Source: an uncultured Burkholderiales bacterium | Lineage (GTDB): Bacteria > Pseudomonadota > Gammaproteobacteria > Burkholderiales > Burkholderiaceae_C | Assembly: GCA_903830725.1 (NCBI GenBank) | Contig: CAIKVH010000065.1 | Location: forward strand, 62,001 to 126,000 | Direction of reading: 5' to 3' | DNA: 64,000 bases | Part shown: piece by piece, positions 57,766-64,000 of the stretch | Numbering within the stretch: the stretch's first letter is position 1 | Layout of the letters: each line of letters opens with the position of its first letter | Notes under the pieces: model-generated | Told to the model about the DNA's origin: nothing | Database searches by the model: none | The model's input: the letters and a program-made list of their open reading frames with translations, nothing else | Program-made: the position numbers and the translations under genes

Positions 57766-58460
57766 TGGATGTGAAGTCACAAGCACTTTTTTATGAAGCC
57801 TTAGAGCGTCGCTTAGAGCACTCTTTTACCCATCCAGATTTAATCGTTCAGGCTTTGACACACCGCAGTCATGCGGCAAACCACAATGAGCGATTAGAGT
57901 TCTTGGGAGATTCGGTCTTAAATCTAGCCGTTTCTCAAATGCTTTTTAAAGCCTTGGCCAATTTGCCAGAAGGTGACTTGTCAAGGGTTCGCGCTAACTT
58001 GGTTAAACAAGATACGCTCCACAAATTGGCTTTAGATCTGGGCTTAAGTGGGTTGATTAAACTCGGCGAGGGTGAGCTCAAATCGGGCGGGCAAAAAAGG
58101 CCCTCCATTTTGGCTGACGCATTAGAGGCGGTCATCGGGGCTGTGTTTGTTGATGCGGGGTACGCTGCAGCGGAGGCCCTGGTCTTTAGACTCTTTGATC
58201 AGGTCAGCATCAACCCAGCGATGTCCGCTGCCGCCAAGGACCCCAAAACCGAGTTACAAGAGTGGCTTCAGGCTAGACGTCTGAAGCTGCCCATATATAA
58301 AGTTGCGGGTACGACGGGTGCTGCACACCAACAAACCTTTGATGTGGAGTGCGAGGTGGTTGAGTTAAATATCAGTCAAAGGGGCATTGGAGAGTCCAAA
58401 AGGGCGGGTGAGCAGGCCGCAGCAAAAGCGATGCTCGATTGGCTCAGAGAAAATAAATAA
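57765..58460 (+). CDS. rnc: Ribonuclease III
   Basis: Double-strand-specific endoribonuclease for rRNA and mRNA processing, 231 residues. The signature ERLEFLGDS is at 42-50 with catalytic acids E45 and D49; a second acidic site is in DALEAVIGAVFVDAG (near 122-136). The dsRNA-binding domain (about 158-228) ends with GESKRAGEQAAAKAML. The start shares a base with the lepB stop. Confidence 0.97.
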   Translation: MDVKSQALFYEALERRLEHSFTHPDLIVQALTHRSHAANHNERLEFLGDSVLNLAVSQMLFKALANLPEGDLSRVRANLVKQDTLHKLALDLGLSGLIKLGEGELKSGGQKRPSILADALEAVIGAVFVDAGYAAAEALVFRLFDQVSINPAMSAAAKDPKTELQEWLQARRLKLPIYKVAGTTGAAHQQTFDVECEVVELNISQRGIGESKRAGEQAAAKAMLDWLRENK

Positions 58461-58554
58461 GGATTGCAAAACTAGTTTTTGTAAGATTAGAAATAACAGT
58501 TACGAAGTTACGGTGCAATACCTGCACAGTTTATAAAGATCTAAAAAATTATTC

Positions 58555-59637
58555 ATGACCGAAAAAGCGACTCCCAAGAAAAGAACAAAGAAAGCGACAC
58601 CCGTGCCCCAGGGGGATTCGGATGAAGCGATTAAAGTTTCAACTGCAACGCCTCAAGAGGGGGGTGCGGGAGAGGATATCGCTGAGGTAGACAAAGATAC
58701 ATTAACGCAGATGCTACAAGCCGCTATGGGGCCCTCCAATCCCCTGCACCGGTGCGGAACGGTGGCCATTGTGGGTAAGCCTAACGTAGGCAAGTCAACA
58801 CTCTTGAATGCCTTGGTAGGCCAAAAAATAAGTATCACCTCCAAGAAAGCACAAACAACCCGTCACCGAATTACGGGTATCAGAACCGAGGGTACCTCCC
58901 AGTTTGTGTTTGTGGATACGCCGGGATTTCAGACCAGGCATTCAAATGCTTTGAACCGTTCCCTCAACAAGACCGTTGTAGGAGCCGTGAGCGGGGTGGA
59001 TTTGATTTTGTTTGTTGTGCAGTCAGGCGCTTTCTCTGTTGCGGACGCAAAAGTGCTCGCTTTACTTGGGCAACACACGCCCATTATTTTGATCGCCAAT
59101 AAACTAGATATGATCCACCGACGTGGGGATTTAGCGCCTTGGTTGCAAGATATGCAAAAGAAGGCTGAGTTTATAGAGACAGTACCGATGTCGGCTAAGA
59201 GCGCCAAGGATGTGGAGCGTTTGCTAGGGGTATGTTCTAAATATCTACCTCACCAGCCTTGGTGGTACAACGAAGATGAGTTAACCGATAGAAGTGAGAA
59301 GTTTTTAGCGAGTGAGATTATTCGCGAAAAATTATTTCGACTAACTGGGGATGAATTGCCCTATACCTCAACTGTGATTATTGATAAGTTCACGGAGGAG
59401 CCGGGCAAGACGGTTGCGCGAATGGTGCGCATTGCAGCCACCATCGTGGTCGAGCGAGATGGGCACAAGGCGATGGTGATTGGTGAGAGCGGTGACCGAT
59501 TAAAACGGATTGGATCTGAAGCGCGCCAAGAATTAGAAAACTTAATGGGCGCAAAGGTCTTCTTAGAGATTTGGGTCAAAGTTCGCTCGGGTTGGGCGGA
59601 TGATGAGGCGCGGGTGCGCAGTTTTGGCTACGAATAG
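58555..59637 (+). CDS. era: GTPase Era with long N-terminal extension
   Basis: Ribosome-assembly GTPase that binds the 3' end of 16S rRNA. 360 residues. G1 GKPNVGKST starts at 74, [10 protein letters not shown] is the G3 region, NKLD is G4, and the C-terminal KH domain contains [19 protein letters not shown] (about 311-329). Residues 1-60 are a Lys/Ala/Thr- and then Asp/Glu-rich extension absent from E. coli Era, whose P-loop starts near residue 15. No better internal ATG start is seen near the domain boundary. RecO begins inside its 3' end. Confidence 0.95.
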   Translation: MTEKATPKKRTKKATPVPQGDSDEAIKVSTATPQEGGAGEDIAEVDKDTLTQMLQAAMGPSNPLHRCGTVAIVGKPNVGKSTLLNALVGQKISITSKKAQTTRHRITGIRTEGTSQFVFVDTPGFQTRHSNALNRSLNKTVVGAVSGVDLILFVVQSGAFSVADAKVLALLGQHTPIILIANKLDMIHRRGDLAPWLQDMQKKAEFIETVPMSAKSAKDVERLLGVCSKYLPHQPWWYNEDELTDRSEKFLASEIIREKLFRLTGDELPYTSTVIIDKFTEEPGKTVARMVRIAATIVVERDGHKAMVIGESGDRLKRIGSEARQELENLMGAKVFLEIWVKVRSGWADDEARVRSFGYE

Positions 59638-60400
59638 GGTCTCCGCAGCGAGCCGAGTTGTAGATGAACCGGCCTATGTTCTTCAAGCGTTCGATTGGAG
59701 TGAGTCGAGCCTAATTGTTGAAGTGCTTACACGCAATTTTGGTCGAATTACGCTCGTAGCCAAAGGTGCTAAAAGACCGAGCTCTAATTTTCGTCCCATC
59801 CTCTTGCCTCTACAAATTATCAAAGTCGCCTACTCCGGAGATGCTCAGATTAGAACCCTGAAATCTGCCACCTGGGGCGGTGGGACGGTCATGCCTAAGG
59901 GCGAGGCATTGCTTTCGGGCTTTTATCTGAATGAACTCATATTGAGATTGTTGCAAAGAGATGATCCTCATCCTGCGCTATTTGATATTTATTCGCAAAC
60001 GGTCTCAATTCTCTCAACTCAAGATGACAGCGTGAAAGCCCCAGCGCTGAGAAGCTTTGAGTTGTTGTTGTTACAAGATTTGGGGTGGCTGCCGGACTTT
60101 AAGCGCCAAACCCTGACGCTGCAGCCTTTGAGGGATGATGACCTGTATATTTGGATTGCTGAGGCGGGACTTAGAGAGGTCGGGGACTCAGAGAGCGGGC
60201 TGCCGGGGAGTTTGTGGCAAGAGTTAGGTGTTGCTCTAAATATGCCCTATCCCCTACCGGCTTTAATCCGCATTTGTGCCCAAGTGAGCTCTCAGCACAG
60301 ACAGCCACTGCAAAGTCAACTACGCTCTGTCTTACACTACCATTGTGGTGTTTCTAAGCTGAGAACTCGTCAATTTATGATGGATCTTCAGTCTCTTTAA
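59600..60400 (+). CDS. recO: DNA repair protein RecO
   Basis: RecFOR pathway protein loading RecA onto ssDNA, 266 residues. An N-terminal OB fold (about 22-95) contains [20 protein letters not shown] and [13 protein letters not shown]; the remainder is the helical C-terminal domain ending with [15 protein letters not shown]. No zinc-finger cysteines are seen. The start is uncertain: ATG at 59600 overlaps era by 38 bases, and TTG at 59624 would give a slightly shorter protein. Confidence 0.92.
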   Translation: MMRRGCAVLATNRVSAASRVVDEPAYVLQAFDWSESSLIVEVLTRNFGRITLVAKGAKRPSSNFRPILLPLQIIKVAYSGDAQIRTLKSATWGGGTVMPKGEALLSGFYLNELILRLLQRDDPHPALFDIYSQTVSILSTQDDSVKAPALRSFELLLLQDLGWLPDFKRQTLTLQPLRDDDLYIWIAEAGLREVGDSESGLPGSLWQELGVALNMPYPLPALIRICAQVSSQHRQPLQSQLRSVLHYHCGVSKLRTRQFMMDLQSL

Positions 60401-60423
60401 GAACTAAATTTTTGCGTCCAACT

Positions 60424-61173
60424 ATGACTGCTTTGTCTGTTAATTTAAATAAAGTTGCAACCATTCGCAACACCAGAGAGCTTGGAATACCTAGCGTTCT
60501 TAAAGCGGCCTCCCTGTGCCTAGAGGCCGGCGCCAACGGCATCACAGTGCATCCCCGACCCGATGCGAGGCACATCCGAGCGCAAGACGTCTACGACCTA
60601 TCTCAACTCTTAAAGGATCGGGCCCATGTTGAGTTCAACATAGAGGGCAATCCCTTTCACAATTTGATGGACTTTGTGCGTGTTTGTAGACCAGAGCAAG
60701 CGACGTTTGTCCCTGACGAACAGGGGCAATCAACAAGTGATCACGGATGGAGCTTTCCAAAGGATTTTGAGCGGTTGCGACCCTTCGTACAAGAGTGTTT
60801 GGGTTTGGGGGTTAGAGTGAGCTTGTTCATGGACGCGCAACCGAGTCAGATGCATTACGTGCGTGAGTTAGGCGCGCAGCGCGTTGAGCTTTATACGCAG
60901 CCCTATGCGAGTGCATACGCAACGCCTGAGCAAAGCTCAGTGCTTGAAGCGTTCAAGCAAGCCGCCCAAAGCGCTAGTTCACAGGGTCTGGTGTTGAATG
61001 CGGGACATGATCTGAGCTTGATTAATTTAGGACTTCTTTTAAAGACCATTCCACTCATTGAGGAAGTCTCCATTGGTCACGCCCTCATTGGAGATGCTTT
61101 AGAGATGGGGTATCCGAGCGCAGTAAAAGCGTACCTCGCATGTATTCAAGCAGCGAAGCCGGCCAAAAAATAG
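60424..61173 (+). CDS. pdxJ: Pyridoxine 5'-phosphate synthase
   Basis: Last step of de novo vitamin B6 synthesis in the DXP-dependent route, joining 1-deoxyxylulose 5-phosphate with 3-amino-2-oxopropyl phosphate. 249 residues, TIM barrel. LSVNLNKVATIRNTRE (about 4-19), GITVHPRPDARHI (near 39-51) and NAGHDLSLINL and SIGHALIGDAL segments are characteristic. The ATG at 60424 matches the family; a TTG 12 bases upstream is less likely. Standard position between recO and acpS. Confidence 0.97.
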   Translation: MTALSVNLNKVATIRNTRELGIPSVLKAASLCLEAGANGITVHPRPDARHIRAQDVYDLSQLLKDRAHVEFNIEGNPFHNLMDFVRVCRPEQATFVPDEQGQSTSDHGWSFPKDFERLRPFVQECLGLGVRVSLFMDAQPSQMHYVRELGAQRVELYTQPYASAYATPEQSSVLEAFKQAAQSASSQGLVLNAGHDLSLINLGLLLKTIPLIEEVSIGHALIGDALEMGYPSAVKAYLACIQAAKPAKK

Positions 61174-61211
61174 AATGAACTTATAAGTACAAAGTACAGG
61201 AGCAAGCGCAA

Positions 61212-61607
61212 TTGATATACGGGATTGGTACAGATATTTGTGATGTTCGCAGAATTGCACGATCCGTTGAGCGACACGGAGATCGTTTTGCGTTAAAAAT
61301 CCTTGCACAGGGTGAGTTTAAAACCTATCAATCTCGTAGCGCTCGGTTTAATGAAAGAGGTATTCGGTATTTGGCTACTCGCTTTTCAGTCAAAGAAGCG
61401 TTTAGCAAGGCGATTGGACTGGGTATGCGCATGCCAATGTGGTGGACGCGCTGTGAGGTTACATCGCTTGCCAGCGGTCAACCCACGATTAAACTTCATG
61501 GTGAATTGTTGGAATGGTTTGAGGCGCGTGGGTTGCATGCCCATGTCTCTTTGAGCGATGAGTCAGATTATGCAACCAGTTATGTAATTGTTGAGGATAG
61601 AAAATGA
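61212..61607 (+). CDS. acpS: Holo-[acyl-carrier-protein] synthase
   Basis: Transfers 4'-phosphopantetheine from CoA to acyl carrier protein. 131 residues. [12 protein letters not shown] (about 4-15, Mg-binding Asp) and [19 protein letters not shown] (about 54-72, with the second acidic residue) are the AcpS motifs. TTG start at 61212. Its stop overlaps the nagZ start by 4 bases (ATGA). Confidence 0.96.
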   Translation: MIYGIGTDICDVRRIARSVERHGDRFALKILAQGEFKTYQSRSARFNERGIRYLATRFSVKEAFSKAIGLGMRMPMWWTRCEVTSLASGQPTIKLHGELLEWFEARGLHAHVSLSDESDYATSYVIVEDRK

Positions 61608-62704
61608 TCAATCATTGCCCTATTATTTTGGATATCGCAGGGACCAGTTTAACCAAAGTTGATACAGAGCGCTTAATGCACCCACTCACGGGTGGGATTA
61701 TTTTGTTTAGCCGTAACTGGGAGTCCAGGGCGCAACTGAGTGCACTGTGCAGTGAAATCAAACGCGTGCGCTCAGACTTACTTATTTGTGTGGATCATGA
61801 AGGAGGTCGAGTACAGCGTTTTAAGACGGATGGTTTCACACACCTGCCGGCCATGGGGGAGTTGGGACAGATGTGGATTGAGGACTCAGATGGGCGAACC
61901 GGTAGTGGCGCTTTGAGGGCGATGGACGCAGCTACAGCATGCGGTTATGTCTTAGCGTCCGAGTTGCGCGCGTGCGGTGTGGACTTGAGCTTTACCCCGG
62001 TACTCGATTTGGACTGGGGAAGCAGTGGGGTGATTGGGGACAGAGCGTTTCACGCCGATCCGCGCGTTGTGAGTGTTTTGTCCAAGAGTTTGATGCACGG
62101 GCTATTAAAAGCGGGCATGGCCAATTGCGGCAAACATTTCCCCGGACACGGCTTTGTAAAAGCAGATTCACATATTGATATCCCAGTTGATGAGAGATCG
62201 TTAAACGAGATACTCTCTAAGGATGCTTGGCCATATGAGGTGCTGACGACAGTACTCTCTAGTGTTATGCCAGCGCACGTTATCTATCCGCTTGTTGACA
62301 AACGGCCTGCAGGTTTTTCTAAGCACTGGTTAGAGAAGATCCTTCGCGAGCAGATGAAATTTCAAGGCGCAATTTTTAGCGATGACTTATCCATGGCAGG
62401 AGCTAGAGAGATTGACGGGCGAACTGTGACTTATGTAGAGGCTGCCATTCAAGCTCTCATTGCGGGTTGCGATATGGTACTTTTATGTAACCAAAGCATA
62501 GAAGGCGTAGGTGCCTCAAAGCAGGGAAGTCCAATCGATGAGTTACTTGAGGGCTTAGAGGGTGCTTTAATGAACGGAAAATGGACTGCAAGGCAAGTAA
62601 GCGAGGAGCGCAGATTGTCTTTGCTAGGACGCTTTGAATCGCAGGATTGGATGAGTTTAATGAAGGATCCTGAGTATATTCATGCACTTACACTTCTTCC
62701 TTGA
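61604..62704 (+). CDS. nagZ: Beta-N-acetylhexosaminidase NagZ
   Basis: Cytosolic glycoside hydrolase family 3 enzyme releasing N-acetylglucosamine from muropeptides in peptidoglycan recycling. 366 residues. [11 protein letters not shown] (near 64-74), CGKHFPGHG with K177/H178, and the nucleophile Asp in [10 protein letters not shown] (near 262) are present; the mobile-loop His follows in [11 protein letters not shown]. Coupled to acpS by a 4-base overlap; last gene of the lepA run. Confidence 0.96.
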   Translation: MINHCPIILDIAGTSLTKVDTERLMHPLTGGIILFSRNWESRAQLSALCSEIKRVRSDLLICVDHEGGRVQRFKTDGFTHLPAMGELGQMWIEDSDGRTGSGALRAMDAATACGYVLASELRACGVDLSFTPVLDLDWGSSGVIGDRAFHADPRVVSVLSKSLMHGLLKAGMANCGKHFPGHGFVKADSHIDIPVDERSLNEILSKDAWPYEVLTTVLSSVMPAHVIYPLVDKRPAGFSKHWLEKILREQMKFQGAIFSDDLSMAGAREIDGRTVTYVEAAIQALIAGCDMVLLCNQSIEGVGASKQGSPIDELLEGLEGALMNGKWTARQVSEERRLSLLGRFESQDWMSLMKDPEYIHALTLLP

Positions 62705-62711
62705 TTTATTT

Positions 62712-62750
62712 GGTGAATAAAAACTTTTTTAATATTTATTTTTATTCATC
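62712..62750. terminator. AT-rich inverted repeat after nagZ, possible terminator
   Basis: GGTGAATAAAAA (62712-62723) pairs with TTTTTATTCATC (62739-62750) over 12 bp with one G-U pair; the 15-base loop is T-rich. It starts 8 bases after the nagZ stop. Partly overlapping it, a 10-base unit ATTCATCATC/ATTCATCATT is tandemly repeated (62744-62763). Confidence 0.45.
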
Positions 62751-62824
62751 ATCATTCATCATTAAATATCGATTTGATTCATTTTTACGAGTGTGAGGCA
62801 TTAAAATATTCCTATAACAATAAA

Positions 62825-62842
62825 ACGAAATTTAAATTTCGT
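62825..62842. repeat. Perfect 18-bp palindrome in the leader of the small zinc-ribbon gene
   Basis: ACGAAATTTAAATTTCGT is its own reverse complement over all 18 bases. It lies 33 bases before the ATG at 62875 and just after a TATAAC (62813-62818) that could be a -10 box, placing it at the likely transcription start. It could be a repressor operator or a leader hairpin. Confidence 0.7.
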
Positions 62843-62874
62843 AGTTCATCTTTAAAAAGAACAAGGAATTTTTA

Positions 62875-63117
62875 ATGGCGACAAAAACTGGCAAGAACGC
62901 TGTAGCCGAAAGTGGACTGCGTTTTACGAGTCGTGAAAACGGTTCCCCCTTTGCAGGCATGGGAAAGATTGGTGAGACGATGTCTTGCATGATGTGTGGT
63001 CACCATAAACCACGTAGCCAGGGAAGCCAAAGACGCTTTGCCGGCAGTCTTGCTTTCTTTTGCTTTGAGTGCAAGCCCCAAGTCGCTGTGGAAAAGCCTC
63101 TGAAGGTAGCCGCTTGA
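62875..63117 (+). CDS. Small double-CxxC (putative zinc-binding) protein
   Basis: An 80-residue basic protein with two Cys pairs, C38/C41 (CMMCGHH) and C63/C66 (CFEC), 21 residues apart, a likely four-Cys zinc site with additional His at 43-44. The N-terminal 35 residues are hydrophilic and Gly/Ser-rich. AAGGAA lies about seven bases before the ATG. I recall similar short proteins in Burkholderiales but no function is assigned. It is flanked by AT-rich non-coding DNA with palindromes on both sides and converges on lysS. Confidence 0.7.
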   Translation: MATKTGKNAVAESGLRFTSRENGSPFAGMGKIGETMSCMMCGHHKPRSQGSQRRFAGSLAFFCFECKPQVAVEKPLKVAA

Positions 63118-63131
63118 TTTAGATAAGCGTA

Positions 63132-63151
63132 TTGAACGTACCTACGTTCAA
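63132..63151. repeat. Perfect inverted repeat between the small zinc-ribbon gene and lysS
   Basis: Arms TTGAACGTA (63132-63140) and TACGTTCAA (63143-63151) are separated by 2 bases. A second small dyad TCACTG/CAGTGA lies near 63187-63199. Both are in the 117-base gap between two converging genes. Without a T tract a terminator is only possible, not shown. Confidence 0.6.
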
Positions 63152-63234
63152 CAAGCTTTAAGTTCGCTTAGTGCAATATGTGCACTCACTGTCAGTGACT
63201 CATGACTAGGCGAGTATCTCCCTAAGGCGCTTTC

Positions 63235-64000
63235 TCAAGTGTGTTGTTCTTTGCGAAGAGCAGGGAACAATATAACGTCCCTAATACTTGCGCTGTCTGT
63301 GAGCAACATCATCAGGCGATCGATGCCAATTCCGCAACCCCCCGTTGGCGGCATACCGTACTCAAGCGCTTTGACAAAGTCGTGGTCGTAGAACATTGCC
63401 TCATCATCACCACTATCTTTCGCATTAACTTGGGATTGAAAGCGTGCCGCTTGGTCTTCTGCGTCGTTCAGCTCGGAGAACCCATTCCCAAACTCCCGTC
63501 CCGTTATGTAGAGCTCAAAGCGCTCAGTCACCTCAGGATTGCTATCGCTGGCTCTGGCGAGCGGGGAAATCTCAACCGGGTGCTCACAAATAAATGTAGG
63601 TTGCCATAAACGTTCTTCAATAACTTCTTCAAAATAAAGAACCTGCAGCGCAGCCAAAGAGCGTTTAGATAACTGGTGCTTGTGCTCATTGAGACCTAGT
63701 CCCTCTAGGGCTTTAATCATCCCATCCACTGAAGTGAGGGGGACTGGATTGGGGGCAAATTTTTCAATCGCTTGGGGTATGGTGAGTCGAGCAAAAGGAG
63801 CGCTCAAGTCAACCTCCTTGCCGGCATAGTTCAGACTCAGCGAACCAGTGGTTTCAAGGGCTACTGCGCGGATCAGGGACTGCGTGAACTCCATCAGGTC
63901 CAAATAATTCCAGTAAGCAGCGTAGAACTCCATCATCGTAAACTCAGGATTGTGTCTAACTGAGATGCCTTCGTTTCTAAAATTGCGGTTGATCTCAAAT
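63235..64000 (-). CDS. lysS: Lysine-tRNA ligase, class II (C-terminal part; gene runs out of window)
   Basis: The frame is open to the window edge on the minus strand and encodes the C-terminal 254 residues of class II LysRS. It begins inside motif 2 ([23 protein letters not shown], read in two parts around base 63936) and contains motif 3 [26 protein letters not shown] near the end. The N-terminal anticodon-binding domain lies beyond 64000. Charges tRNA(Lys). An internal ATG at 63936 is not a start. Confidence 0.96.
   Translation of the reverse strand, partial: FEINRNFRNEGISVRHNPEFTMMEFYAAYWNYLDLMEFTQSLIRAVALETTGSLSLNYAGKEVDLSAPFARLTIPQAIEKFAPNPVPLTSVDGMIKALEGLGLNEHKHQLSKRSLAALQVLYFEEVIEERLWQPTFICEHPVEISPLARASDSNPEVTERFELYITGREFGNGFSELNDAEDQAARFQSQVNAKDSGDDEAMFYDHDFVKALEYGMPPTGGCGIGIDRLMMLLTDSASIRDVILFPALRKEQHT

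Noticed and set aside
1-64000. tRNA, rRNA, CRISPR arrays, insertion sequences, phage or defence genes
   Set aside because: No cloverleaf-like sequence, spaced direct repeats, transposase, integrase or known defence motif was found; gaps between genes are short and explained by promoters or terminators.

Overview
The window reads as chromosome from a betaproteobacterium, most likely Burkholderiales with moderate to low GC. The evidence is gene content and order: the conserved block lepA-lepB-rnc-era-recO-pdxJ-acpS-nagZ, the pair scpA plus a DUF3460 protein, gpmA-ctpA-moeB-like facing rhodanese-grxC-secB-gpsA, fmdB-DUF502-aspS, a long (about 400 residue) TrpS, a Bug-type solute-binding protein and TctAB permeases. 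Species cannot be assigned from sequence alone. Coding density is very high, many genes use GTG or TTG starts, and I see no rRNA, tRNA, CRISPR array, transposase, integrase or phage gene.

Layout. 1-6.3 kb: 5'-truncated ubiB, an SSS-family symporter, an FmdB zinc ribbon, a DUF502 membrane protein and aspS. 6.3-11 kb: alpha/beta hydrolase, EEP-family phosphodiesterase, cardiolipin synthase B, folE and a DUF429 protein. 11-17.6 kb: moeB-like, ctpA and gpmA on the minus strand, diverging from rhodanese, grxC, secB and gpsA, followed by scpA and DUF3460 on minus. 17.7-25.7 kb: SulP transporter and metG (minus), apbC/mrp (plus), an MsbA-like ABC exporter (minus) and a Nudix hydrolase. 25.8-34.3 kb: an orphan Bug protein, then a complete System I cytochrome c maturation cluster ccmABCDEFGHI, including a 56-residue ccmD that is easy to miss. 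34.5-42.6 kb, mostly minus: a LuxR-type response regulator, trpS, site-2 protease, yciO, a DMT exporter, rnm (PHP), recJ and a conserved gene of unknown function. 42.7-46.4 kb: lolC-lolD, tatD family, spermidine-synthase-like. 46.5-52.6 kb: tctB-tctA, gamma-glutamyltransferase family, DMT exporter, an atypical SDR and a CoA-binding protein. 52.8-62.7 kb: the periplasmic protease degQ/mucD, a 562-base non-coding stretch, then lepA through nagZ. 62.9-64 kb: a small double-CxxC protein and the 3' part of lysS.

Functionally the window is mainly housekeeping: translation (aspS, metG, trpS, lysS, lepA, rnc, era), envelope biogenesis (lolCD, secB, lepB, clsB, gpsA, nagZ, degQ), respiration (ubiB, ccm) and cofactors (folE, pdxJ, moeB-like). 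The accessory parts are the tctBA-GGT-DMT-SDR neighbourhood, the orphan Bug protein and the response regulator next to trpS. I did not find a clear undescribed defence or mobile system. The best leads are regulatory: a terminator directly in front of secB, a structured segment with a strong terminator in front of lepA, and a perfect 18-bp palindrome in the leader of the small zinc-ribbon gene. A second group of leads concerns atypical proteins: an SDR without its catalytic Tyr/Lys, Era with a long N-terminal extension, and an unclassified 349-residue protein.
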